The position numbers were made by a program, and so were the translations under genes. 64,000 bases of DNA, taken from the NCBI RefSeq assembly GCF_014649875.1, contig NZ_BMTW01000009.1, positions 186,001-250,000 of the forward strand, read 5' to 3'. The notes under the pieces are model-generated. The model ran no database searches. It was not told the DNA's origin and worked only from the letters and a program-made list of their open reading frames with translations. Positions 44,693-53,206 of this stretch are shown one piece after another; within the stretch, counting starts at the first letter, position 1, and each line of letters begins with the position of its first letter. This stretch comes from Streptomyces rubiginosohelvolus. Lineage in GTDB: Bacteria; Actinomycetota; Actinomycetes; Streptomycetales; Streptomycetaceae.

Positions 44693-45315
44693 GGCGTGGG
44701 GGGCGGCGCGGTGTCGCGAGGAGGCGTACGCGGTGGCGCGGCCTCGCCACGGCCGTCGTCGCCGCGGTCGGCGGTCCGCTGGTGGGCGGCTGCGGGATCC
44801 AGGACTCGGACGTCATCGAGGCGGGCGGCCCCGCGACGGTCGAGGCCTTCCTCAACCGTGACGCCGACATGCTGCTCTTCTTCCGTTCCCCGGACGGCGG
44901 GCTGAGTCCCGTGGTCCGGGAGGTCAGGCCCTCGGCCGGGTTCGGCGACGAGTACATCGAGCCGGGCGCCGTCGCCCGGGACCCCTCCGGGCCCGCGGGT
45001 CCCGCCCCCACGGAGAAGGTCGTCCTGGCGCTGCTCTCCGGCCCGGGCGAGGCGGACCGGGCCGCCGGTCTGACCACGGCGCTTCCCGCTGTCCGCGAGA
45101 AGGAAGCCGTGCAGGTGGAGGTCGCATCGGACGGCGGGATCACCGCCCGCCTGCCCCTCGCCGTGCAGGACCTGGACGCCACGGCCGTACGCCAGTTGAC
45201 CTGCACGATCGCCTACAACCAGGCCAAGGACGGCCGGGGGGTGGTGACGCTGAGGGGACAGGACGGGGCGCAGAGGTCCGGTTCCTGCGGACTCGCCCCG
45301 GGGGCGTCCGGCTGA
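44689..45315 (+). CDS. Lipoprotein, GerMN-like, accessory to the sensor kinase
   Basis: 208 residues. A basic N-terminus and lipobox (GGPLVGGCG) give a lipidated exported protein. The mature part has VVLALLSGPGEADRAAGLTTALP, similar to the GerMN-like domain of spore/wall lipoproteins, and two Cys (LTCTIAY and SGSCGLAP) that may form a disulfide. The gene closes the operon of FemX, MurJ, regulator and kinase. It could modulate kinase signalling from outside the cell, an inference by analogy with CseA. Confidence 0.75.
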   Translation: MRRGGRRGVARRRTRWRGLATAVVAAVGGPLVGGCGIQDSDVIEAGGPATVEAFLNRDADMLLFFRSPDGGLSPVVREVRPSAGFGDEYIEPGAVARDPSGPAGPAPTEKVVLALLSGPGEADRAAGLTTALPAVREKEAVQVEVASDGGITARLPLAVQDLDATAVRQLTCTIAYNQAKDGRGVVTLRGQDGAQRSGSCGLAPGASG

Positions 45316-45367
45316 GGAACAGCTCCCCGGCCGGACGCACAGCCCCCGAGCGGCCTTCAAACCGGTG

Positions 45368-45757
45368 TCAGAAGAACACCCCGCACCGCAGCAGGACGTT
45401 CGCGTACGGCCGTGCCTCCCCCGTACGGACCACCAGGCGGGCCGTCGCCGTCAGCGCCTTCAGGTCGTCGTGCGGGACCGACTCCAGCCAGGGGAAGTGG
45501 GTGTCGAGAAGCGCCGCGGCCGCCGGGTTGGCGTCGCGGATCTCCTCGGCGGCCGTCGCGCCCTCGACGACCAGCTCGTCGAGCAGGCCGTCCAGTACCT
45601 CGGCGAACGACGGGGTACCGGCGCGGAAGGCCAGGTCGACGACGCGGGGGCCGGAAGGTATCGGCATGCCGGCGTCGCAGATCAGGACGGTGTCGCCGTG
45701 GCCGAGTTCGGCGATCGCGCCCGCCAGGTGGCGGTTGAGGATGCCCGACTTCTTCAC
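45368..45757 (-). CDS. rbsD: D-ribose pyranase
   Basis: 129 residues from GTG 45757, overlapping the ribokinase stop (GTGA). Hallmarks: the N-terminal MKKSGILN with His in LNRHL, DTVLICDAGMPIP, and the C-terminal EARPYANVLLRCGVFF. The enzyme converts beta-pyranose to furanose ribose for the kinase. Length matches RbsD. It is the last gene of the ribose operon and convergent with the envelope lipoprotein gene (52 bp apart, no strong hairpin seen). Confidence 0.95.
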   Translation of the reverse strand: MKKSGILNRHLAGAIAELGHGDTVLICDAGMPIPSGPRVVDLAFRAGTPSFAEVLDGLLDELVVEGATAAEEIRDANPAAAALLDTHFPWLESVPHDDLKALTATARLVVRTGEARPYANVLLRCGVFF

Positions 45758-46677
45758 AGCGCGTCGACCTCCTCCAGCGTCGGGAACGATTCCTGCGCCC
45801 CTCGTGCCGTGACCGCCGCCGCGCCCACCCGCACGGCGAAGGCCGCCGCCTCCCGCAGATCGTCGCCCCGGCCAAGACGCCAGGCCAGGGCCGCCGTGAA
45901 CGCGTCCCCGGCGCCGGTCGTGTCGACGGCCTCGACCTTCGGGCTGACGAGGTGGTCCAGGGAACCCGTACGGCTGTCCGCGACCAGGGCCCCGGCGGCG
46001 CCCAGGGTGATGACGACCGAGCGCGGGCCGAGCGCGAGGAGCGCCGGGGCCCAGGCGTGCGGCCCCTCCCCCGCGTCCTCGCCCAGGATGTACCGCGCCT
46101 CGTGCTCGTTGACCACCAGCGGATCGCAGGCGGCGAGCACCTCCTCGGGGAGCGGGGCGGGCGGCGACGGGTTGAGGACGAGCCGGGTGTCCGGCCCCCG
46201 GCCGCGTACCGTCTCGGCCACCGTGTCGAGCGGGATCTCCAGCTGTACGGAGATGACCCGGGCGGCGGCCAGCAGCGGGGCCGCCGCCCGGACGTCCTCG
46301 GGCGTGAGGCGTCCGTTGGCCCCCGGGGAGACCACGATGCTGTTGTCGCCCGAGGGGTCGACGGTGATCAGCGCGACACCGGTGGGGGCCCCGCCGACCA
46401 GGACGCCGTCCGTGTCCACGCCCGCCGCGCGCTGGGAATCCAGCAGCAGGCGCCCATGGTCGTCGTCGCCGACCCGGGCGAGCAGGGCCGTTCTGGCGCC
46501 GAGGCGGGCGGCGGCCAGCGACTGGTTGGCGCCCTTGCCGCCGGGGTGGACGGCCAGGTCGGAGCCGAGGACCGTCTCGCCGGGGGCGGGGCGCCGCTCG
46601 ACGCCGATCACCAGGTCGGCGTTGGCCGACCCGACGACCAGCAGGTCGTACCGGTCGTCGGGGGCGTTGTCGTGCAT
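45754..46677 (-). CDS. rbsK: Ribokinase
   Basis: 307 residues. PfkB-family kinase with the N-terminal signature VHPGGKGANQSLAAARLG, substrate loops LARVGDDDHGR, and the C-terminal ATP-site signature DTTGAGDAFTAALAW containing the catalytic Asp. It phosphorylates D-ribose at O5. The order after the transporter genes and before rbsD is the standard ribose arrangement. Confidence 0.95.
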   Translation of the reverse strand: MHDNAPDDRYDLLVVGSANADLVIGVERRPAPGETVLGSDLAVHPGGKGANQSLAAARLGARTALLARVGDDDHGRLLLDSQRAAGVDTDGVLVGGAPTGVALITVDPSGDNSIVVSPGANGRLTPEDVRAAAPLLAAARVISVQLEIPLDTVAETVRGRGPDTRLVLNPSPPAPLPEEVLAACDPLVVNEHEARYILGEDAGEGPHAWAPALLALGPRSVVITLGAAGALVADSRTGSLDHLVSPKVEAVDTTGAGDAFTAALAWRLGRGDDLREAAAFAVRVGAAAVTARGAQESFPTLEEVDAL

Positions 46678-46734
46678 GGGCGTGCTTCCTGCTTTCGTCG
46701 GTCCGGGTTCGGCAGTCCGGTGTGCGGGGCGGGT

Positions 46735-48690
46735 TCAGGAGAAGTCGGCGACATTCTCCCGGGTGACCACCTTGACCGGCACCTTCACCGTGCTGGCGAC
46801 CTTCTCGCCCTTCGCGGCCTTGACGGCGTTCTGCACGGCGATCTTCCCGAGTTCGGCGGGCTGTTGGGCGACCGACGCGTAGAGCGTGCCGGCCTCGACC
46901 GCCTTCAGACCGTCCGGGGTGCCGTCGAAGCCGACGACGGAGACGGACTTCCCGGCCTTGCTGCCGAGCGCCTTGACCGCGCCGAGCGCCATCTCGTCGT
47001 TCTCGGCGAAGACGCCGGTGACGCCGGGGTGCGACTGGATCAGGTTCGTCATGACGTCCAGGCCCTTGGTGCGGTCGAAGTCCGCGGGCTGCTTGGCGAC
47101 CACCTTGATGTCCGGGTACGCCTTCAGCCCCTCGGCGAAGCCGGCCCCGCGCTCACGGCTGGCGGAGGTGCCCGCCGTGCCCTGGAGGATGACGATGCTG
47201 CCCTTGCCGCCGAGCTTGTCGGCCAGCGCGTCGGCGGCGAGCTTGCCGCCCGCCACGTTGTCGGAGGCCACGAGGGTGGCGGTGTCGGCCTTGTTGACGC
47301 CCCGGTCGGCGGCGATCACGGGGATGTCCGCCTTGTTGGCGCTGCGGACGCCCGGTCCGACGGCGTCCGAGTCCACCGGGTTGACGATGATCGAGGAGAC
47401 TCCCGAACTGGTGAAGTTCTGGAGTTGGTTGGCCTGCTGGGAGGCGTCGTTCTGGGCGTCGGTGACGGTGAGGTCGATGCCCGCCTTCTCTGCTTCCGCC
47501 TGTGCGCCTTCCTTCATCTGCACGAAGAAGGGGTTGTTGAGCGTGGAGAGGGACATGCCGACCTTCTTCGTGCCCCCGGACGAACCGGAGTTGAAGTAGG
47601 AGACTGCGCCGACGACGAGGGCCACGGCGAGCGCCGCCCCGGCGAACTTGAGCGCTCCCCTGCGCCCGGCGCCCGGTGCGCCGGGTGCCGTTCCGGCCGA
47701 CGAGGCCGCCCCCGAACCGGCCTTGCGGCGCAGCGTGTCGAGCAGGACGGCGAGGGCGATGACGACGCCGATGACGACCTGCTGCCAGAACGCCGAGACG
47801 GAGAGGAGGTTGAGGCCGTTGCGGAGGACGGCGAGGATCAGCGCGCCGATCAGGGTGCCGGACGCCTTGCCGACGCCGCCGGCCAGGCTCGCCCCGCCGA
47901 TGACGACGGCGGCGATGGCGTCGAGTTCGTACCCCTGGGCGGCCTGCGGCTGGGCGGAGACGAGGCGCGAGGCCAGGACGATGCCCGCGACGGCGGCGAA
48001 GAGGCCGGACAGCGCGTAGATGACGATCTTCTGGCGCTTGACGCGGAGACCGGAGAGCCGGGCCGCCTCCTCGTTGCCGCCGATGGCGTACATCGAGCGG
48101 CCGATGAAGGTGCGGCCGAGGATCAGCGCGGTGATCAGGCCCATCGCGATCATCACGAGGACCGGGACGGGCAGCCAGCCGCCGAGCGTGTCACCGAGCC
48201 GTGAGACGGAGTCGGGGAAGGCGATCGGGCTGCCCTGCGAGATGACCAGTGAGAGACCGCGGGCGATCGACAGCATGGCCAACGTCGCGATGAACGGCGG
48301 GAGTTTGCCGTACGAGATCAGTGCGCCGTTCACGAAGCCACAGGCGATGCCGGTGACGATCGCGAGGACGACGGCCAGGACGACGGGTACGCCCGCCGAG
48401 GTCGCCGACCACGCGAGGACCGTCGCGGACAGGGCGGCCACCGAGCCGACGGACAGGTCGATGCCCGCCGAGACGATGACGAAGGTGACGCCGAACGCGA
48501 GGATGGCGGTGACGGCCGCCTGGACGCCGACGTTCAGCAGGTTCTGGGTGGTGAGGAAGTCGCCGGAGAGCAGCGACATCGCCACCACCAGGACGACCAG
48601 GGCGCTCAGGGCTCCGTTGTCGAGCAGGACGCGGCGTATCACGGAGGTGCCCCCTGCGCCCGTGTCACTCTTGAGTGTCTCAGTGGCCAC
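46735..48690 (-). CDS. Ribose ABC transporter permease fused to its substrate-binding protein (RbsC-RbsB)
   Basis: 651 residues from GTG 48690, which lies inside the end of rbsA. Residues 1-325 are an RbsC-type permease (VSAGIDLSVGSVAALSA, YAIGGNEEAARLSGL, GGASLAGGVGKASGT). A linker of Gly/Ala/Ser leads to one further hydrophobic segment (about 345-365), and residues about 375-651 are a sugar-binding periplasmic protein (MSLSTLNNPFFVQM, VNPVDSDAVGPGV, FAENDEMALGAV, VVGFDGTPD). The binding protein has no free signal peptide; it is tethered to the permease by the last membrane segment. This fusion fixes stoichiometry and ensures delivery, and replaces separate rbsC and rbsB. Confidence 0.9.
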   Translation of the reverse strand: MATETLKSDTGAGGTSVIRRVLLDNGALSALVVLVVAMSLLSGDFLTTQNLLNVGVQAAVTAILAFGVTFVIVSAGIDLSVGSVAALSATVLAWSATSAGVPVVLAVVLAIVTGIACGFVNGALISYGKLPPFIATLAMLSIARGLSLVISQGSPIAFPDSVSRLGDTLGGWLPVPVLVMIAMGLITALILGRTFIGRSMYAIGGNEEAARLSGLRVKRQKIVIYALSGLFAAVAGIVLASRLVSAQPQAAQGYELDAIAAVVIGGASLAGGVGKASGTLIGALILAVLRNGLNLLSVSAFWQQVVIGVVIALAVLLDTLRRKAGSGAASSAGTAPGAPGAGRRGALKFAGAALAVALVVGAVSYFNSGSSGGTKKVGMSLSTLNNPFFVQMKEGAQAEAEKAGIDLTVTDAQNDASQQANQLQNFTSSGVSSIIVNPVDSDAVGPGVRSANKADIPVIAADRGVNKADTATLVASDNVAGGKLAADALADKLGGKGSIVILQGTAGTSASRERGAGFAEGLKAYPDIKVVAKQPADFDRTKGLDVMTNLIQSHPGVTGVFAENDEMALGAVKALGSKAGKSVSVVGFDGTPDGLKAVEAGTLYASVAQQPAELGKIAVQNAVKAAKGEKVASTVKVPVKVVTRENVADFS

Positions 48691-50248
48691 GGGGGCCCTC
48701 CTCTTCGTTCTTCGGTGCGGGGTGTTCGTGGGGAGCGGAGGTGGAGACCGCGAGGGCCATCACCGCGTCCTGGGTGGCTTCTTCGGCGGGGAGTTCGCCG
48801 GCGATCCGGCCCTGGGCCATGACGAGGACGCGGTCGCTCATGCCGAGCACCTCGGGCAGATCGCTGGAGATCATCAGGACGGCGTGGCCGGAGGCGGTCA
48901 GTTCGTTGATGAGCTGGTAGATCTCGACCTTGGCGCCGACGTCGATGCCCCGGGTGGGCTCGTCGAGGATGAGGACCCGGGTGTCGGCCAGCAGCCACTT
49001 GCCGATGACGACCTTCTGCTGGTTGCCGCCGGAGAGGGTGCGCACGTGCTGGCCGATGCCGGACATGCGGACGCCGAGCTGCTTCGCGATGCGGGCGGCG
49101 GCGGTGCGCTGGCCCTTGAGGTCGACGAGCCCGGAGCGGGTGGCGGACCGCAGGGTGACCAGGCCCAGGTTCTCCTGCACGGAGGCGTCGAGCACCAGCC
49201 CCTGGCCCTTGCGGTCCTCCGGTACGAGTCCTATCCCGGCGCTCATGGCGGCGGGGACGTCGTGCCGGGCGAGGCGTTCGCCGCGTACGTCGACGGTACC
49301 GGCGTCGTACGGGTCCGCGCCGAAGACCGCCCGCGCCACCTCCGTACGCCCCGCGCCGACGAGTCCGGCGAGGCCGACGACCTCGCCGGCGTGCACGTCG
49401 AAGCTGATGTCGTGGAAGACGCCGTTACGGGTCAGCCCCCGCACGGACAGCAACGCGTCGCCCGTGTCGGGGCGTTCACGCGGGTACTGCTGCTCGATGC
49501 TGCGGCCGACCATGAGCTGGACGAGTTCGTCCTCGGGGGTGGAGGCCGGGACCTGGTCGATGCTGCGGCCGTCGCGGAGGACGGTGACACGGTCGCCGAG
49601 TGCGGCGATCTCTTCCAGGTGGTGGGTAATAAAAACAATCCCGACGCCGTCCGCGCGGAGTTGGCGGACGATCGCGAAGAGCTTGTCGACCTCCTCGGAG
49701 GTGAGCACGGCGGTCGGCTCGTCCATGATCAGGACGCGGGCGTCCAGGCTGAGCGCCTTGGCGATCTCCACCATCTGGAGCCGGGCGATGCCCAGTTCAC
49801 GCACCTTGGCGTCGGGGCGCACGTCGACGCCGACCCGGCGCAGCAGCTCTGCCGCGTCCCGGCGCATCCGACCGTGGTCGACGAGCCCGTAGCGGCGCGG
49901 CTGGCGGCCGAGATAGATGTTCTCGGCCACCGTCAGATCAGGGACCAGGTTGAACTCCTGGTAGATGGTGGCGATCCCGAGCCGTTCGGCGTCCTGGGCG
50001 CCGTCGATGCGCACCTCGCGGCCGTCGGCCAGGATGCGGCCGTGATCGGGGCGGTAGGCGCCGGAGAGCATCTTGATGAGGGTGCTCTTCCCTGCGCCGT
50101 TCTCACCGAGCAGGACGTGTACTTCACCTCTACGGAGGTCGAAGTCGACGTTGTCGAGCGCCACCACGCCGGGGAAGGTCTTGCGCAGACCCTCGATGCG
50201 CAGCAACTCGTCGGGCGCGGTGGTCGGTTGCTCCTCCGGTGCGGTCAC
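48680..50248 (-). CDS. rbsA: Ribose ABC transporter ATP-binding protein
   Basis: 522 residues from GTG 50248 (GTGA overlap with the regulator gene); the longer frame to 50434 is inside that gene. It has two ABC domains as in all sugar RbsA proteins: first half Walker A GENGAGKST, motif VRELGIARLQMVEIAKAL, Walker B VLIMDEPTAVL; second half with a degenerate P-loop (GLVGAGRTEV), signature LSGGNQQK and VLILDEPTRGID. It drives ribose uptake with the fused permease-binding protein. Confidence 0.95.
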   Translation of the reverse strand: MTAPEEQPTTAPDELLRIEGLRKTFPGVVALDNVDFDLRRGEVHVLLGENGAGKSTLIKMLSGAYRPDHGRILADGREVRIDGAQDAERLGIATIYQEFNLVPDLTVAENIYLGRQPRRYGLVDHGRMRRDAAELLRRVGVDVRPDAKVRELGIARLQMVEIAKALSLDARVLIMDEPTAVLTSEEVDKLFAIVRQLRADGVGIVFITHHLEEIAALGDRVTVLRDGRSIDQVPASTPEDELVQLMVGRSIEQQYPRERPDTGDALLSVRGLTRNGVFHDISFDVHAGEVVGLAGLVGAGRTEVARAVFGADPYDAGTVDVRGERLARHDVPAAMSAGIGLVPEDRKGQGLVLDASVQENLGLVTLRSATRSGLVDLKGQRTAAARIAKQLGVRMSGIGQHVRTLSGGNQQKVVIGKWLLADTRVLILDEPTRGIDVGAKVEIYQLINELTASGHAVLMISSDLPEVLGMSDRVLVMAQGRIAGELPAEEATQDAVMALAVSTSAPHEHPAPKNEEEGPRGH

Positions 50249-51261
50249 CGGTCGCTCCTCTGGTTCGTTGCGGCCCCGCCGCACGAGCGGCGTACGACGA
50301 GGCGGGCGGGCAGGGTGACGGACTGCGGGGTCCGTCCTTCGATCAGGTCGGCCAGCGCGCGTACGGCGGCCCGTGCCAGGTCGGCGGTGGGCTGGGCGAT
50401 GGCGGTGACCGGCGGATCGGTGTGGACGAACCACGGGATGTCGTCGAAGGCGGCGAGCGCGATGTCGTCGGGCACCCGCAGGCCCCGTGCCCGGATCGCG
50501 TCGAGCGCGCCGAGTGCCATCAGGTTGTCGGCGGCGAAGACGACCTCGGGCGGTTCGGCCAGGGCGAGGAACCGCTCGGTGGCCCGCCGCCCGCTGGCGG
50601 CCTGGAAGTCGCCCTGCCCGATGTAGGCGTCGGGCAGGGCGAGCCCGAGCCCCCGCATGGCCTCCCGGAACGCTTCGACGCGCTCGTTGCCGGTGGTGGT
50701 GGCGGCGGGCCCGGCGATGATGGCGAGCCTGCGGTGACCGAGTCCGTGCAGATGGGCGACGAGATCCTTGACCGCGCCCGTACCGTCGGCCCGGACGACG
50801 GGCACGTCGATGCCGGGGATCCAGCGGTCGACGAAGACCATCGGCGTACCGCCCAGGGCGACGTCCCGCATCAGCGGGGAGCCGCCGTCGGCGGGCGAGA
50901 CGAGGAGCCCGTCGATCCTGCGGTCGATGAGCGTACGGATGTGATGGTCCTGGAGCTCGGGCCGCTCGTCGGCGTTGCCGATGATGACGCTGTAGCCGAG
51001 CGCGCGGGCCTCCTCCTCGACGAAGCGGGCCAGCTCGGTGAAGTACGGGTTGAGCACATCACTGATGACCAGGCCGAGGGTGCGGGTCTGGGCCGTGCGC
51101 AGCGACCGGGCCACCGCGTTGGGCCGGTAGCCGAGCGCCTCGACGGCGGCGAGGACACGGGTGCGCGCCTCTTCGCTGACGGACGGATGGCTGTTCAGCA
51201 CCCGCGAGACCGTGGCGACGGACACTCGCGCCTCGGCCGCGACATCTTTGATACTCGCCAT
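50245..51261 (-). CDS. LacI-family transcriptional regulator of the ribose operon
   Basis: 338 residues. The N-terminal helix-turn-helix with hinge (ASIKDVAAEARVSVATVSRVLN) is classical LacI/GalR. A periplasmic-binding-protein-like effector domain follows (GLVISDVLNPYFTELAR, VVFAADNLMALGALDA). It probably represses the rbs genes without ribose. Two operator-like sequences lie 79-114 bp upstream of its start. The gene heads the operon and is thereby autoregulated. Confidence 0.93.
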   Translation of the reverse strand: MASIKDVAAEARVSVATVSRVLNSHPSVSEEARTRVLAAVEALGYRPNAVARSLRTAQTRTLGLVISDVLNPYFTELARFVEEEARALGYSVIIGNADERPELQDHHIRTLIDRRIDGLLVSPADGGSPLMRDVALGGTPMVFVDRWIPGIDVPVVRADGTGAVKDLVAHLHGLGHRRLAIIAGPAATTTGNERVEAFREAMRGLGLALPDAYIGQGDFQAASGRRATERFLALAEPPEVVFAADNLMALGALDAIRARGLRVPDDIALAAFDDIPWFVHTDPPVTAIAQPTADLARAAVRALADLIEGRTPQSVTLPARLVVRRSCGGAATNQRSDR

Positions 51262-51339
51262 GTCCGGACCACCTCCTTGTGGTTTCCGTACACCTCGAAA
51301 CCTGGGGGCGGACCGGTGGTGGACCGGTTCACGACGCCG

Positions 51340-51375
51340 TGGAATCGATTACACGGATGATTGGAATCGATTACA
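51340..51375. promoter_or_regulatory. Two direct copies of a LacI-type operator
   Basis: TGGAATCGATTACA occurs at 51340-51353 and again at 51362-51375, start-to-start 22 bp, about two helical turns. Each contains the palindrome AATCGATT with a central CG, the LacI-family operator signature. Both lie in the divergent region between the regulator gene and the small membrane protein gene. They are the likely binding sites of that regulator. Confidence 0.7.
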
Positions 51376-51505
51376 TGGCCGAAAGCAAGACCCCCTCCCG
51401 TGGCCGAGACCGGATCGTGACGGGGAAGGGCGGGGTGTACGGACTCACAGCGGGTTGAGTCATCCGCCTCATGCCCGGACGACAGGCACCGGCGAGGATC
51501 AGTTC

Positions 51506-51865
51506 ATGGATCCCCGCGCGTATGACGCCCTCTACCGACCGGCCCGCATGGCTCCTCCGCGCCGACGCCCCGGCGTGGTGGCGCTCTCCGCGGTGCTGTG
51601 GCTGCTCACGTCGCTGTCCGCTTCCTGGCTGTGCTTCCTGGTCGGGATGACAGCGCTGTGGGGAGCGGCGGTAGGTGCCCCGGTCGGCGGCCTTCTGCTG
51701 CGCTGCGCCGTGGTCCTGTGCTGTGGCGCGGGCGTGTTCGTAGCGGTCTGCCGGGCACCGGCGGTGCGGCGTATGTCCGGTGACACGCGCAGCCTCCTGC
51801 TGGGAGCGCTGGCCTGCCCGGTTCCTCTGGTCCTGGCGGTGGCTGCGTGGTTCTCCATCGGGTGA
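51506..51865 (+). CDS. Small integral membrane protein
   Basis: 119 residues from ATG 51506 (GAGGA seven bases upstream). A short basic cytoplasmic N-terminus is followed by three to four hydrophobic segments (about 25-50, 52-82, 95-118). No enzyme motif is visible. It is divergent from the ribose regulator and might share its control region. It is the last ordinary gene before the degraded island. Confidence 0.65.
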   Translation: MDPRAYDALYRPARMAPPRRRPGVVALSAVLWLLTSLSASWLCFLVGMTALWGAAVGAPVGGLLLRCAVVLCCGAGVFVAVCRAPAVRRMSGDTRSLLLGALACPVPLVLAVAAWFSIG

Positions 51866-51879
51866 TCGCTTCCGCAGCG

Positions 51880-52735
51880 CATCCGGACTCTGCCCACCGG
51901 GGCACGCCACCGGTCCGGAAGAGCGAAAGACCCCGGGTCGTAGCTGGTGACCAAGGAGAAGTCTTTGTCGTCGCCGAGTTCGCCGTCGAGGGGGCCGCAC
52001 AGATGGCTGCACCTCGGGCGACGGCGGTCGTGGGCCGGCACAGGCCTCTGTCGACGATGCGATCATGACCCAGGAGCTCGCCCAGGGCACGATGCACCCG
52101 GGGGATTTGCGAGGTGCCGCCGATCACCAGAACGGAGTCAATGTCGCCCGAGGAGATGGCCAGGAGCTGCTGGACCAGCTCCAGGGGCGGGCGATGAGCG
52201 GGGTGACGGCCTCGGTGTATTCGGCCGCGGTGATCCTGACCTCGCCTCGAGATCGAGGAGGCGAGGCCGACCGGGAGATCGAAGAAGAGCGCGCCATCCA
52301 TCAGCACGGGGGACAGGGCGATCTTCGTCGGCTCGACCGACCGGCATCACCGGCGTCGTTCGGCCTTGGTGAGCTGGTCCGCGGTCAGGCCGATCTTCTG
52401 CTGTATCAGCTTGGCCAGCGCGTTGTCGAACTCCAGGCCTCCGAGAGCCGTGATGCGGCGGGAGTTCTGCTCTTCGACGAGGAAACGGCCGGGGATCGGG
52501 ACGTCGCGGGCGTACGAGATCGCAGCCACGGTGGGCTCGTCGTGCAGGGCCCGGAACCTCACTCCGTCGAGCGCTGCCGTGGCACTGGTGCTGTAGCGCG
52601 CCGTCCGTGGCATTGGCGGAGACGGTGACAACTGCGTCGGGCAGGTCGAGCAGCTGGGCGGAGACGCCTTCATTCATCCGGCTGAAGAGGGAGGCGGCCG
52701 CGACCGTGATGCGGAATTTCTCCGAGCTGGCCCAG
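51880..52735 (-). pseudogene. Hsp70-like ATPase, decayed
   Basis: Fragments of an Hsp70-like nucleotide-binding domain are spread over two frames on the minus strand. From 5' to 3' they read SEKFRITVAAASLFSRM and DAVVTVSANATDG (about 52735-52600), then a frameshift to DEPTVAAISYARD and GGLEFDNALAKLIQ, a stop near 52347, and a further piece VLVIGGTSQIPRV and TTAVARGAA (about 52175-51990). The phosphate-binding DLGGGTFD is no longer recognisable and the N-terminus is missing. Several frameshifts and stops mean no functional protein. The 5' end stops where a helicase remnant on the other strand begins, which suggests a deletion junction. Limits are approximate. Confidence 0.7.
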
Positions 52736-52785
52736 ACGTGGTGTTCTTCAAGCTGGGCTGCGACCCCAAGGCCGTCGATGCCGCC

Positions 52786-52986
52786 GTCCTTCAGTTCCGA
52801 TGCGTCGCGGTCATCGGCGTCACCGAGGACGCGCTGCCATTCCCGAAGGCGGTCGCACCGCCCAAGGTGGATTCCGAGCGGCACGAGACGGACATACTGT
52901 CGGAGCGCTGCCTGCTGTTCGTCGCCTGCACAAGAGCCCGCGCAAGCCTGTACGTCTCCTGGTCGGGCAAGCCCAGTCCGCTTTTT
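52786..52986 (+). pseudogene. UvrD-type helicase C-terminal remnant, copy 1
   Basis: Translation shows VAVIGVTEDALPFPKAV, ERHETDILSERCLLFVACTRAR and YVSWSGKPSPLF, the conserved C-terminal motifs of superfamily 1 UvrD/PcrA-like helicases (motif VI region with TRAR). Only about 65 residues of homology remain; the nucleotide-binding motifs are absent and the downstream frame has no helicase character. It is a leftover of a deleted gene. The adjoining 52987-53206 shows nothing recognisable. Confidence 0.7.
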
Positions 52987-53206
52987 GGTGGAGGCAGGAG
53001 TGTAGATCGAGTTCCTCACTGCCTGGTTCTGCTGGCATGGGTCAGGCAGACTCTTCGTCAGAGCTTCGTGTCCCGCGCAGGGCACGGACACGGAACAAGG
53101 CGATCGCCACCCGTGGCGCTCCGCCGCCGGCGCTGACGTGGCGCACCGGCGCGACCGGAGGGGCAGGGCAGGGCACGGCGGAGTTCGCGCGGCAAGGGGG
53201 CCGATC

